Assembly: GCF_016772275.1 (NCBI RefSeq)
Contig: NZ_CP065425.1
Span: 3,006,653 to 3,070,652 of the forward strand
Length of the DNA: 64,000 bases
Reading direction: 5' to 3'
Source: Heyndrickxia vini
GTDB taxonomy: Bacteria > Bacillota > Bacilli > Bacillales > Bacillaceae_C
Shown here: positions 53,856-63,213 of the stretch, one piece after another
How positions within the stretch are numbered: position 1 is the first letter of the stretch
Layout of the letters: each line of letters opens with the position of its first letter
Translations under genes and position numbers: made by a program
Notes under the pieces: generated by a model
Seen by the model: only the letters and a program-made list of their open reading frames with translations
Database searches by the model: none
What the model was told of the DNA's origin: nothing

Positions 53856-55901
53856 TTATTCCACCCCCGTATCAATCACTAAGTTTCCATATTGATCCAT
53901 TTCTAAAGATTGATTAGCATAAATAACAGTAGTCGCTGAACGCTCTTCAATGATTGCTGGACCTGCAATTTTCATGCCCGGCTCCATTTGTCCGCGGTCA
54001 TATACAGGTGTTTCTGTCCATCCCTCATTCTTAAAGAACACCGGTCTATTTTCCTTTAAAGCCTCATGAACTGGTTTTCCTGTCTGCTGTAATTTTTGTA
54101 GAACTGGTTTTTCAACCTTACCGAAGCCTGTTAAATGCAGATTGACAATTTCGGTTTGTGCATCAGGCAATTTAAACGTGTAATTTTGTTCGTGAAGCTG
54201 ATGGAATCTAGCAATAATTTCTTCTATGATTTCTTCTGTCCATTCAGTATTTGGGACAGGAACCTTCACTGTATGCTCTTGGCCGATATATCTCATATCG
54301 GCAAAACGATTAAATACAATCTGACCCTTATCCATACCTTCTTCGATAAACTGATGATAGGCTTGGTCAATCATTATCTCCCATTCTTTATTGATTGCCG
54401 TTAAATCAATATCGTTTAATTGCTTAATATGTGTTTGAATATAATCGTGGCGAAGATCAGTCATTAACATTCCCCAGGCTGAAAAAACAGATGAGGCGAC
54501 AGGGATAATGACCCTCTTCACTCCTAATTCCTGCGCAAGTGCTGATGCATGCATGGAGCCTCCGCCCCCAAAGGCAATCATTGTGAAATCCTTAGGATCA
54601 TACCCTTTGCGAATAGAAATTAATTTAAGTGCGTTGAGCATATTAGAATTAGCAATGTCAATAATACCCATTGCTCCTTCTTCCATTGTCAGGTCATAGT
54701 GAGAAGAAACCTTGTTCTCTATTGCCTGTTCTACTTTTGCTAAGTCAACTTCATAATCAAAGTTTTTCTTTGAAAGACGCCCGGTCACTAGATTAGCGTC
54801 TGTTGTTGTTGGCTCTTCACCACCTTGCCCGTATGCAACAGGACCAGGAATAGCTCCTGAAGATTGCGGTCCGACCTTTAAAGATCCCGTAGGATCAATC
54901 CACGCAATTGAACCGCCGCCATTTCCAATTTCGACAATATCAACAACCGGGACCTTAATAGGATAGCCCGCAGACTTTTCAGTTTTTTCGATGTAATAGT
55001 CTGTTGAAACCTTAACCTCACTATTAGTAATTAGTGAACACTTTGCTGTTGTCCCGCCAATATCAAATGCAATAATATTTTTCTCACCTAAAATTTGACC
55101 AAGTATCGCTGCTCCATATATCCCTGCAACAGGTCCCGATTCAACCATATTTATAGGTGAATGCTTTGCACCTTCAAAGGTAGTTGCGCCACCATTTGAT
55201 TGCATGATATAGGTACTGCCGTTAACCCCATGGTTTTCCAGTTTTTTATTTAGCTTATCAATATAAGTGCCTGCAATTGGTTTCACATAGGAATTGAGAA
55301 CCGTTGTGTTCGTTCTTTCGTATTCACGCCATTCCTTGGTAATCTCATAGGAAGCGGTTACAGCAATCTCGGGCCATAATTGCTTAATTAGTTCAACCGT
55401 TCTTATCTCATGAACAGGATTTATATAGGAGTGCAAGTAACAAACTGCAATTGCATCTACTTTTTCTTTTTTAAACAATGATAGAATGTCGGGAATTTGA
55501 TCCTCATTTAAAGGACTTAGAACCTCCCCTTTATAATTTAAACGTTCATCTACTTCCAATCTTAAATACCTTTCGACAAATGGCTTAGGCTTTTGATAGC
55601 GAAAATTGTACAAATCTGGCCTGTTTCCCCTAGCAATTTCCAGAACATCTCTAGTTCCTTTTGTTGTGATCAGTCCAACCTTTACACCCTTCCGCTCCGT
55701 TAATGCGTTAATAACTACTGTTGAGCCATGAATAAACATATCAATGGATTTTGGTGTGATTCCGCTTTTTTCAATTACATCTATTACCCCTTTTTCAAAT
55801 TGAGAGGGTGTTGTATGAGCCTTCGCTACTCCAAACGTTCCATTATCATCAACATACACAAGATCAGTAAATGTTCCCCCAATATCTGTAGCAACTCTCA
55901 T
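53856..55901 (-). CDS. hyuA: Hydantoinase A / oxoprolinase-type subunit
   Basis: 681 residues, full length for HyuA. ATPase-fold motifs DIGGTFTDLV near residue 6, IHGSTVVINAL, MVESGPVAGIYGA, FDIGGTTAKCS and AFGGGGSMHASALA are intact. It phosphorylates the substrate amide in a two-subunit hydantoinase. AAAGGTGGTTTTTAC precedes the ATG. First gene of a unit hyuA-hyuB, followed by iclR and the OPT gene on the same strand. Confidence 0.9.
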   Translation of the reverse strand: MRVATDIGGTFTDLVYVDDNGTFGVAKAHTTPSQFEKGVIDVIEKSGITPKSIDMFIHGSTVVINALTERKGVKVGLITTKGTRDVLEIARGNRPDLYNFRYQKPKPFVERYLRLEVDERLNYKGEVLSPLNEDQIPDILSLFKKEKVDAIAVCYLHSYINPVHEIRTVELIKQLWPEIAVTASYEITKEWREYERTNTTVLNSYVKPIAGTYIDKLNKKLENHGVNGSTYIMQSNGGATTFEGAKHSPINMVESGPVAGIYGAAILGQILGEKNIIAFDIGGTTAKCSLITNSEVKVSTDYYIEKTEKSAGYPIKVPVVDIVEIGNGGGSIAWIDPTGSLKVGPQSSGAIPGPVAYGQGGEEPTTTDANLVTGRLSKKNFDYEVDLAKVEQAIENKVSSHYDLTMEEGAMGIIDIANSNMLNALKLISIRKGYDPKDFTMIAFGGGGSMHASALAQELGVKRVIIPVASSVFSAWGMLMTDLRHDYIQTHIKQLNDIDLTAINKEWEIMIDQAYHQFIEEGMDKGQIVFNRFADMRYIGQEHTVKVPVPNTEWTEEIIEEIIARFHQLHEQNYTFKLPDAQTEIVNLHLTGFGKVEKPVLQKLQQTGKPVHEALKENRPVFFKNEGWTETPVYDRGQMEPGMKIAGPAIIEERSATTVIYANQSLEMDQYGNLVIDTGVE

Positions 55902-56400
55902 GTAAAAACCACCTTTGTTAAATTTTTTGTGGGATAAAACTTATGTCTCTATATTAGAACCATTGGTTCATATATTATATATTCCTATTATATTTAATTT
56001 ATAGAAAGTTATCAATATTTTAAGTAAGTTGATTATTTGAATGCATATTCGAATTTTCTAAAAAAGATATTATGGAGGTTCTTGAAATGATACAGTCTGA
56101 TGTTCCACTTCCGTTATGCATTTTTAGGAATTCTGTGGGGGGATGAAAGAAATGCTTTCTATAATGTGTTAATGATGAGTATTTGATCACAAAAACGTAT
56201 TTACCCGTCCATAAAAGGAACGGGTAGAAATAATGATATTTAATTTTTGGATTAATTAACAATAAGAGTACGATTGAGGATCACGAAAGGTAAGTTGTCT
56301 CACTATCTCGTTTTAATATTGGGGTTTCCATCTTTTTTGCAGTTGTTTTCGGATGTAAAAGCTAGGATCATTCTCATTTGCTAACAAGATCAATCAAAAT
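55902..56400. other. Region upstream of hyuA, no gene supported
   Basis: Contains a small hairpin ACCCGTCC / GGaACGGGT at 56203-56225 with poor T-runs. Short frames (for example 56020-56262) have no ribosome site. The hyuA promoter should be here but was not defined. Confidence 0.35.
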
Positions 56401-56406
56401 ATCTCT

Positions 56407-56620
56407 TGAATGCATTATGAAGTACTTTTTCCTCTAATTACGTTAACCATGTTCCTTTTGGATGCCTTATGAAGCACATCTTCTTTTTATTTTGTTTATC
56501 ATGTACCTCCTTAACGCTTTATGAGGCACTTCTTTCTTTTATTTTGTTTATCATGTACCTCCTAAGTGCCTTATGAAGCACTTCTTTCTTTTATTTTGTT
56601 AATCATGTATCTCCTTAACG
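56407..56620. repeat. 52-bp array, left part (before the insertion sequence)
   Basis: ATGAAG or ATGAGG words start at 56417, 56469, 56521 and 56573, every 52 bp. Same family as 48778-49362. The next unit is split by the insertion sequence after CTCCTTAACG at 56611-56620. Confidence 0.9.
56611..56620. repeat. Target-site duplication, left copy
   Basis: CTCCTTAACG is repeated at 58097-58106 at the other end of the insertion sequence. Up to two terminal bases may belong to the element, since 8-9 bp duplications are usual for IS256. Confidence 0.75.
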
Positions 56621-56720
56621 GATTAAGTCCATATAATTGTGTAAAAAGAAAAGAGTCATTTTAATCCCTCTTGGAAACAATGTTTTCAACGACGATAAAC
56701 AATGAAAAGAGGAATATAGA

Positions 56721-57881
56721 ATGACCCAATTACAGTTTAACCTAGATATGGATCTTTTAAAAGAATCTGTTTTGAATTCCAATATTGACGCAGTTATTAA
56801 ATCAGCGATTGTTTTAGTTTTAAATGAGTACATGGAAAAGGAAAGAGATGATTATTTACATGCGGACGCTTATGAACGCTCTCCTGAACGTCTAGATTAC
56901 CGCAATGGCTACTATGAAAGAGAACTAACCATGAGTATCGGTAAAATAAAACTAAGAGTGCCTAGAACTCGAAATGGGGAGTTTTCATCTTCCGTTTTTG
57001 AAAAATATTCTCGGTGCGACCAGGCTTTAGTTCTCTCTATGCTGGAGATGGTTATCAACGGGGTTTCTACCCGTAAGGTTACGCACATAGTAGAACAACT
57101 TTGTGGCGAAAATATCTCGAAGTCATTCGTTTCTTCCCTTACTCAGAAGCTTGATCCTATCGTCAATGATTTAAAACTACTTTTAAATATAACATACTAT
57201 CCATTTTTTTTTGGATGCAATGTATATAAAAGTAAGAGAACATAACCGTGTAGTCTCTAAAGCTGTTTATATTGCCACAGCTATTACGGATCACAAAAAG
57301 CGTGAAATACTTGGTCTAAGTGTAGATCACGCTGAAAGTTTTGAGAGTTGGAGCCATTTTTTAAACAACTTAAATCACGAGGTCTTCAATCTCCAAAGTT
57401 AGTGATTTCAGATGCTCATCAAGGACTACAAAAAGCCATTCAACGAGAATTCATTGGAACTAGCTGGCAAAGGTGTAACGTACATTTTAAACGAAATATC
57501 ATTGAAAGACTACCTAAAAAAGACTCCGCCGATATTCGAATGATGATAAAGCGTATTTTTGAAGCGGTCACTATCGAAGACACCCGGAAATGTAAAGAGG
57601 AGCTGATGGATCAGTTTGGTGAAAATTCTAAGTATAAACAGGCACTCTCTATTTTAGATGAAGGGTTCGAAGATACCATTCAATACATGGAGTACCCGGA
57701 AGATATACGATGTCACATTCGTAGTACAAATTCTCTTGAACGTTTAAACCAAGAAGTACGTCGAAGAGAAAGAGTTATCCGTATCTTTCCAAATACACAG
57801 TCTGCTTTTCGTTTAGTTGGAGCTGTTTTAATGCATTATCAAGAGACCGTATATTCAAAACAAAAATCTATTAAGAGATAG
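56721..57881 (+). pseudogene. IS256-family transposase split by two compensating frameshifts
   Basis: Three overlapping frames (56721-57245, 57211-57402, 57348-57881) join into one mutator-type transposase of about 387 residues. DDE residues: Asp in LDAMYIKVREH, Asp in VISDAHQGL, and Glu in NSLERLNQEVRRRERVIRIFPN. The first break is a T-run of nine at 57193-57201, which needs one T fewer. The second is a T-run of six at about 57355-57360, which needs one more. Each lies in a homopolymer, so sequencing error is as likely as real decay. AAGAGGAATATAGA precedes the ATG. Confidence 0.85.
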
Positions 57882-57922
57882 CTATGTTTCATTTTTAAGG
57901 TAACTTCCATTCTTGGATTATT

Positions 57923-57981
57923 CCATATCCAGTCAAGGCTATCAAAGGAAAACCACCTTTGACACCCTTGACTGGATATGG
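57923..57981. repeat. Long nested palindrome downstream of the transposase
   Basis: Perfect 16-bp arms CCATATCCAGTCAAGG and CCTTGACTGGATATGG enclose a second pair CAAAGG / CCTTTG. The structure lies between the transposase stop and the right end of the element. It may end transcription or shield transposase RNA from outside reading. Confidence 0.8.
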
Positions 57982-58096
57982 AGTAAAAGACGCATGGAAG
58001 TTTCGCTCAAAAAATGTAAAGGGGAAGGATTAACCCCAAATATCATAACAGGTTGAAAACATTGTATAAGGATTTTACACAATATTAAGGACTTGA

Positions 58097-58430
58097 CTCC
58101 TTAACGCTTTATGAGGCACTTCTTTCTTTTATTTTGTTCATCATGTACCTCCTTAACGCTTTATGAGGCACTTCTTTCTTTTATTTTGTTAATCATGTAC
58201 CTCCTTAACGCTTTATGAGGCACTTCTTTCTTTTATTTTGTTTATCATGTACCTCATAAGTGCTTTATGATGCACATCTTCTTTTTATATTGTTAATCAT
58301 GTACCTCCTTAACGCTTTATGAAGCACTTCTTTCTTTTATTTTGCTAATCATGTACCTCATAAGTGCTTTATGAAGCACTTCTTTCTTTAATTTTTATTA
58401 TCATATATCTTATGAACATTCCATGAGGTA
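58097..58430. repeat. 52-bp array, right part (after the insertion sequence)
   Basis: Begins with the second target copy CTCCTTAACG (58097-58106). ATGAGG, ATGATG or ATGAAG words start at 58111, 58163, 58215, 58267, 58319 and 58371, every 52 bp, and a worn one at 58422. With the left part this makes eleven units, as in the array at 48778. Confidence 0.92.
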
Positions 58431-58476
58431 CATTTTCATAAAATATTGTTTATGATATGATTCCAGCAGCAAAAAT

Positions 58477-58500
58477 AAGCCCTCTCACCGAGAAGGGCTT
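58477..58500 (-). terminator. Terminator of yhbH
   Basis: Stem AAGCCCTCTC / GAGaAGGGCTT. On the minus strand TTATTTTTG follows. It is 14 bp after the stop. Confidence 0.8.
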
Positions 58501-58513
58501 TTCATTTTACTTT

Positions 58514-59680
58514 TCAATTAAATACTTTTTCCTCTTCCTGCTTAAAAAAGCTTTTCATCGCATGGAAGACGTCTGCTTTTTGCTTTAATATGAAGTATCG
58601 GAATTTATCATTTTTAATATTTTTATAGGCAGACATAAGAGTCGAATGGCGATTATATTGATTTACCTCACCGTAACCAAACATATTTGATACTTTCATT
58701 AATTCCTCAACTAGTTTGACACAGCGCGGATTGTCGGAGGTAAGATTATCCCCGTCTGAGAAGTGGAATGGATAAATATTGTATCGGGATGGTTCGTATT
58801 TTTCGTCGATTAAACTGATTGCTTTCCGATAGGCCGAGGAACATATCGTTCCACCACTTTCACCTTTGGAAAAAAAGTCTTCTTCTGAAACAACTTTTGC
58901 TTCCGTATGGTGGGCGATGAATTCGATATCGACCGTTTCATATTTTGTCCGTAAGAAGCGGGTCATCCAGAAGAAGAAGCTCCGGGTCATATATTTTTCC
59001 CAGACGCCCATGGAACCACTTGTGTCCATCATGGCGAGGACGACGGCCTTAGATTCAGGTTTTTGAATTTCATTCCATGTTCTAAACTTCAAATCTTCTT
59101 GGACGATTGGATGAAAACTTGGTTTACCGCTTATCGCATTTCGTTTGAATGCCGTCATCATCGTTCTTTTTTTATCAATATTGCCCATTAATCCGGTTTT
59201 GCGGATATCATTGAATTCGATGTCTTCAATTGTATTTAAATCTTGCTCTTTTCGTTGTAAATTCGGTAATTCCAATTGTTTAAATAATTCCTCTTCAAGC
59301 TCCATTAACGATACTTCTGCTTCATAATAATCTTCACCCGGCTGGTCGCCTGCCCCATCGCCTTTACCTGGCCCTTTTTGTGGCGCACCATCTCGTGCGA
59401 CAACATCACCTACCTGACTCTCGCCGTCCCCCTGACCGACATGCTTATTCTTATCATAATTATAGCGTATTTTGTATTCATCCAATGATCGAATCGGAAT
59501 TTTGACCACATCACGGCCATCTGACATGATGATGCTTTCTTCTGTTATAAGGTCAGGCAAATTATTACGAATCGCTTCCTGTACCTTTTCTTGATGTCGT
59601 TTTTGATCATCATGTCCTTTACGGTGGAGGGACCAATCTTCACTTGAAATAACAAACTGCTTGTGCTCTGATTCAGTCAT
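58514..59680 (-). CDS. yhbH: Sporulation protein YhbH
   Basis: 388 residues, DUF444 family. Basic N-terminus with [22 protein letters not shown], a Gly/Asp-rich spacer at about 80-115, then a von Willebrand A-like domain with the metal motif DTSGSMG near residue 218 and [27 protein letters not shown]. It is the usual partner gene of prkA and is expressed in the mother cell during sporulation of B. subtilis. GTAGGAGGGGAATATT precedes the ATG. Confidence 0.93.
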   Translation of the reverse strand: MTESEHKQFVISSEDWSLHRKGHDDQKRHQEKVQEAIRNNLPDLITEESIIMSDGRDVVKIPIRSLDEYKIRYNYDKNKHVGQGDGESQVGDVVARDGAPQKGPGKGDGAGDQPGEDYYEAEVSLMELEEELFKQLELPNLQRKEQDLNTIEDIEFNDIRKTGLMGNIDKKRTMMTAFKRNAISGKPSFHPIVQEDLKFRTWNEIQKPESKAVVLAMMDTSGSMGVWEKYMTRSFFFWMTRFLRTKYETVDIEFIAHHTEAKVVSEEDFFSKGESGGTICSSAYRKAISLIDEKYEPSRYNIYPFHFSDGDNLTSDNPRCVKLVEELMKVSNMFGYGEVNQYNRHSTLMSAYKNIKNDKFRYFILKQKADVFHAMKSFFKQEEEKVFN

Positions 59681-59948
59681 AATATTCCCCTCCTACATTT
59701 TTTTTAAAAACTTTCACCATATCTCCCTTATATGCATACAATATTTTGGCTGTGTATTTAAGGAATGTATAAAAAAATTATGGATTACTTTATCCTATGC
59801 AAGAAGTTAAGATTATTTACAAAAAATTATTATAATAAGGTAATTGTCTAATATGATTGGACGAGCTATCATTAATAATTTCTATTAAAAAAATCAGCCC
59901 TGTTTAATACGCAGACAATTGTTCAGGAAATCAAATAAACGTAGAAAA

Positions 59949-59972
59949 AACCAGGCAACGATGCCCGGTCCT
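59949..59972. terminator. Hairpin with T-runs on both strands
   Basis: ACCaGGCA-acga-TGCCcGGT flanked by AAAAAA on the left and TTTTTTT on the right. It would end prkA read-through on the minus strand. Confidence 0.65.
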
Positions 59973-60100
59973 TTTTTTACTCTGTTTGCATAAAAGCATG
60001 GGGGGTAAATGATTGCCAATTAGCCAAGTTTTTGCGATCAGGTGCATGGGGCGGTTCTTCCATCCATTCCCGTTCGACTATCATTTCCATGATCATCAAT

Positions 60101-60175
60101 ATAAGCGGAAATTTTCCGGTTATATAGCAGAATAGAGCCCGGTTCGGAGTATATAAGCGGATGTTTTCCGGTTAA
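60101..60175. repeat. Two 52-bp-spaced palindromic words ATAAGCGGAA...TTTTCCGGTT
   Basis: ATAAGCGGA starts at 60101 and 60153, exactly 52 bp apart. Each is followed by TTTTCCGGTTA, giving the palindrome CGGAAA-TTTTCCG in the first. Looser relatives appear at about 60213-60235 and, inverted, at 60270-60288. Confidence 0.65.
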
Positions 60176-60429
60176 GCAAAGCAAAATTACTTATTTTCAC
60201 GTTTTTAGCGTTAATAGTCGGAATCCTTCCGCCTATTTAAAGTATTTTCAGTGCTATTTACTATTTAAGAGAAATTTCTCCGCTTATTATCAAACTCAAT
60301 TTTGCTTCTAATGAACTTATACAACTTCTCCTTTAATTAAGCAAAAAAGACAAAATGCTAGACATCCTATGTTATTTGTACTGCGATTTTAGATTTACCG
60401 GACCTACTTCCCTATAGACTGATTATAAA

Positions 60430-62325
60430 TTATCGATTTAACAAACTTCCTACGTATCTTAACAATTCATTTGCAGATGTTGAATTATAGCCATGCTCAT
60501 CAACTAGTCGTGCAACCACTTCATTAATCTTTTTCAGCTGTTGTTCATCAGGAGTTTTCGAAGAGGTCGTGATTTTTACAACATCCTTTAAGTCGGCGAA
60601 AAGTTTCTTCTGAATCGCTTCACGGAGACGATCATGGGAATTATAATCAAATCGTTTTCCTTTTCTTGCATAGGCGGAAATACGGATAAGAATTTCTTCT
60701 CTAAATGCTTTTTTGGCATTTTCGGATATGCCTATTTGTTCTTCAATTGATCTCATTAGCTTTTCATCCGGATTGATTTCTTCACCAGTTAATGGATCAT
60801 ACAGCTTTGCCTTGTTACAATACGCTTCGACATTATCAAGATAGTTATCCATTAATGTTTTCGCGGATTCCTCATAGGAATAAACAAATGCTTTTTGGAC
60901 TTCTTTTTTCGCAATTTCATCGTATTCTTTTCGAGCTAAAGAAATAAAGTTTAAATATTTTTCTTTTAATTCGGTCGTGATTGATGGATGCTGATCCAAC
61001 CCTTCCTTTAAAGAACGAAGAACATCTAACGCATTAATCGTAGAAACTTCTTTGCGGATAATAGTGGATGAGATTCGATTAATGACATATCTTGGATCGA
61101 TTCCACTCATTCCTTCTTCCTGATATTCCTTTTTTAATTCATCAATGTCGGCAGAGTTAAATCCTTCCACATTTTCCCCATCATACAATCGCATTTTTTT
61201 AATGAGGTCGATATCTCCGCGCTTTGGTTCCTTAAGCCTTGTAAGAATAGAAAACATCGCTGCAATTTTTAGCGTATGCGGGGCAATATGAACATTGGCG
61301 ACATCACTTTCATTAATCATTTTTTCATAAATCTTTTCTTCTTGTGTAACCTTTAAATTGTATGGTACAGGCATAACAATGATCCGTGAATGAAGGGCTT
61401 CATTTTTCTTGTTTGAAATAAATGAACGATATTCTGTTTCATTTGTATGTGCAACGATCAGTTCATCAGCGGAAATTAAGGCAAATCTGCCTGCTTTAAA
61501 ATTTCCTTCCTGTGTTAATGAAAGTAAATGCCAAAGAAACTTTTCATCACATTTAAGCATCTCTTGAAACTCCATTAACCCACGGTTTGCTTTATTTAAT
61601 TCCCCGTCAAACCGATAAGCCCTTGGATCAGATTCGGATCCGTATTCGGCGATGGTGGAAAAATCAATGCTTCCCGTTAAATCGGCAATGTCCTGAGACT
61701 TTGGATCCGACGGGCTAAATGTACCAATCCCGACCCTACGATCTTCAGAAAATAAAATACGTTGAATCAGAACATCTTCAATCCGACCGCCATACTCCTC
61801 TTCCAAACGCAGCATGTTTAGTGGCGAAAGATTTCCTTCAATTCGTATTCCATATTCCTCATGGAATTCCTTACGTAAGTGATTGGGAATGAGATGGAGT
61901 GGATCTTCATGCATCGGACAACCTTTAATTGCATAGATCGCACCATTTTCTGTCCGGGTGTATGCTTCCAGCCCTCTTTTTAGCATCGTCACTAATGTTG
62001 ATTTCCCCCCGCTTACAGGACCCATTAATAATAAAACACGCTTACGGACATCTAAGCGTTTTGCTGAAGGGTGGAAATATTCCTCGACTAATTTTTCTAA
62101 AGCTTCTTCCAATCCAAATAATTGATTGCTGAAAAATTGATACTTCTTCTTCCCATTTTCTTCTTCAACACCAGCATCTTTTATCATATTGTAAACACGA
62201 GAATGTGCAGACTGTGCCACCCATGGCTTTTCTTTCAGTAATTCTAAATATTCACCAAATGTACCTTCCCACTGCAGTTTTTCCTCTTCTTCTCGATAAT
62301 GTTCTAGTCTTTTTAAAATATCCAT
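60430..62325 (-). CDS. prkA: Serine protein kinase / AAA+ protein PrkA
   Basis: 631 residues. Walker A GPVSGGKST at 102-110, AAA+ core to about 380, and the C-terminal PrkA kinase-like domain with ISENAKKAFREEILIRISAYARKGKRFDYNSHDRL near 545-580. B. subtilis PrkA acts in sporulation and has been described both as a kinase and as an ATP-dependent protease. CAAGGGGAGGTACTT precedes the ATG. It has a candidate sigma-E promoter at 62366-62394. Confidence 0.94.
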   Translation of the reverse strand: MDILKRLEHYREEEEKLQWEGTFGEYLELLKEKPWVAQSAHSRVYNMIKDAGVEEENGKKKYQFFSNQLFGLEEALEKLVEEYFHPSAKRLDVRKRVLLLMGPVSGGKSTLVTMLKRGLEAYTRTENGAIYAIKGCPMHEDPLHLIPNHLRKEFHEEYGIRIEGNLSPLNMLRLEEEYGGRIEDVLIQRILFSEDRRVGIGTFSPSDPKSQDIADLTGSIDFSTIAEYGSESDPRAYRFDGELNKANRGLMEFQEMLKCDEKFLWHLLSLTQEGNFKAGRFALISADELIVAHTNETEYRSFISNKKNEALHSRIIVMPVPYNLKVTQEEKIYEKMINESDVANVHIAPHTLKIAAMFSILTRLKEPKRGDIDLIKKMRLYDGENVEGFNSADIDELKKEYQEEGMSGIDPRYVINRISSTIIRKEVSTINALDVLRSLKEGLDQHPSITTELKEKYLNFISLARKEYDEIAKKEVQKAFVYSYEESAKTLMDNYLDNVEAYCNKAKLYDPLTGEEINPDEKLMRSIEEQIGISENAKKAFREEILIRISAYARKGKRFDYNSHDRLREAIQKKLFADLKDVVKITTSSKTPDEQQLKKINEVVARLVDEHGYNSTSANELLRYVGSLLNR

Positions 62326-62365
62326 AAGTACCTCCCCTTGTCACTTGTTGAGAGACGATTAATAT

Positions 62366-62394
62366 ACTTTATGCTCGTTATCAAAAGAACATGA
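62366..62394 (-). promoter_or_regulatory. Candidate sigma-E promoter of prkA
   Basis: On the minus strand TCATGTT (62388-62394), 14 bp, CATAAAGT (62366-62373), near the sigma-E pattern KMATATT-N13-15-CATACAMT. Supported mainly by the known sigma-E control of prkA in B. subtilis. Confidence 0.35.
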
Positions 62395-62548
62395 GTAGAA
62401 AAGACAAGAAGATAACTCCATATTATGGAACAACCTACAATTGTCATCGGATTGTCTAGAAAAACTTAGAGGAAACATTCACTTTATAAATGAAATAGGC
62501 TATAATAACAAAAGAATTGTATTAATTTTGAAGGAGGCTTACATAACT

Positions 62549-62641
62549 ATGGGAACATGGGTGATTATAGCTGTTGCTATTGCATTTTTGGCCGCTATCT
62601 TTACAGCTGGATATGATGATAAGCCAGGTACAAGCAAGTAA
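62549..62641 (+). CDS. 30-residue membrane peptide of unknown function
   Basis: From the ATG at 62549, eleven bases after GAAGGAGG. MGTWVIIAVAIAFLAAIF forms one membrane helix, followed by a short polar tail TAGYDDKPGTSK. A longer frame upstream lacks a ribosome site. It has its own terminator, and its plus-strand orientation between prkA and trmL suggests a real monocistronic small gene. No family known to me. Confidence 0.65.
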   Translation: MGTWVIIAVAIAFLAAIFTAGYDDKPGTSK

Positions 62642-62642
62642 T

Positions 62643-62672
62643 AAAAAAATCTTCCATTAGGAAGATTTTTTT
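62643..62672. terminator. Bidirectional terminator between the 30-residue gene and trmL
   Basis: Stem AAAAATCTTCC / GGAAGATTTTT with a four-base loop and A/T runs on both sides. It serves the convergent genes ending at 62641 and 62683. Confidence 0.92.
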
Positions 62673-62682
62673 ATTTGCATGA

Positions 62683-63156
62683 TTATTTTAAGTTTGGAAA
62701 TCCCTGCTGTCTCAATGCTTCATATACTAAAATCGCTGCGGTATTAGAAAGATTTAATGATCGGACATTATCATTCATCGGAATCCGTAAGAAGTGGTCC
62801 TTATTATTAACTAATAAATCTTTCGGCAGCCCCGTTGTTTCTTTTCCGAACATAAAGTAATAATCTTTATTTACATCACTATAATCAAACGCAGAGTGAG
62901 GTTTTTCACCGAATGTTTCAATATAGTAAAACTCACCATTTTCATTTTTCGCAAAAAACTCTTCAATGGAATCGTAATAGGTGATATTAACATGATGCCA
63001 GTAATCGAGTCCTGCTCTTTTCAACATTTTATCATCTGTAGAAAAACCAAGAGGTTTTATTAAATGTAATTTCGTATCTGTTGCTGCACAAGTTCGTGCA
63101 ATATTTCCAGTGTTGGCCGGAATTTCTGGTTGATATAAAACAACATGTATTGCCAC
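62683..63156 (-). CDS. trmL: tRNA (cytidine/uridine-34 2'-O)-methyltransferase
   Basis: 157 residues from the GTG at 63156, after GAGGTGACAAAA. SPOUT fold with all three motifs: PEIPANTGNIARTCAAT (about 10-26), FMFGKETTGLP (about 98-108) and IPMNDNVRSLNLSNTAAI (about 120-138), which form the trefoil knot binding S-adenosylmethionine. It methylates the wobble ribose of tRNA-Leu. Monocistronic. Confidence 0.93.
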   Translation of the reverse strand: MAIHVVLYQPEIPANTGNIARTCAATDTKLHLIKPLGFSTDDKMLKRAGLDYWHHVNITYYDSIEEFFAKNENGEFYYIETFGEKPHSAFDYSDVNKDYYFMFGKETTGLPKDLLVNNKDHFLRIPMNDNVRSLNLSNTAAILVYEALRQQGFPNLK

Positions 63157-63213
63157 TTTTGTCACCTCATTATTAAACTTTAGCCTTACCATTATATCAT
63201 AAGGTGAAAATGT

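Larger units (their letters stand above)
56621..58096 (+). mobile_element. IS256-family insertion sequence (about 1476 bp)
   Basis: Ends are imperfect terminal inverted repeats sharing AAGTCC and TTGTGTAAAA (left 56621-56647, right 58071-58096). A second, subterminal pair ACAATGTTTTCAAC lies at 56677-56690, with its complement at 58052-58065. It contains one IS256-type transposase in three pieces. It sits inside a 52-bp repeat unit. Removing the element and one duplication puts the flanking units back at 52-bp spacing. Confidence 0.88.
59681..60429. other. Intergenic region between prkA and yhbH
   Basis: Holds a terminator-like hairpin at 59949-59972 and a short repeat array at 60101-60175. 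No gene with a ribosome site was found. The space between prkA and yhbH means they are not one simple operon here. Confidence 0.5.

Noticed and set aside
56020-56262. 80-codon minus-strand frame upstream of hyuA
   Set aside because: No ribosome site; composition unlike a protein; overlaps a hairpin.
56615-56833. 72-codon minus-strand frame over the left end of the insertion sequence
   Set aside because: Antisense to the transposase start and crosses the terminal repeat.
57882-58096. Passenger gene in the insertion sequence
   Set aside because: Only the palindrome and terminal repeats are found; no open frame of useful length.
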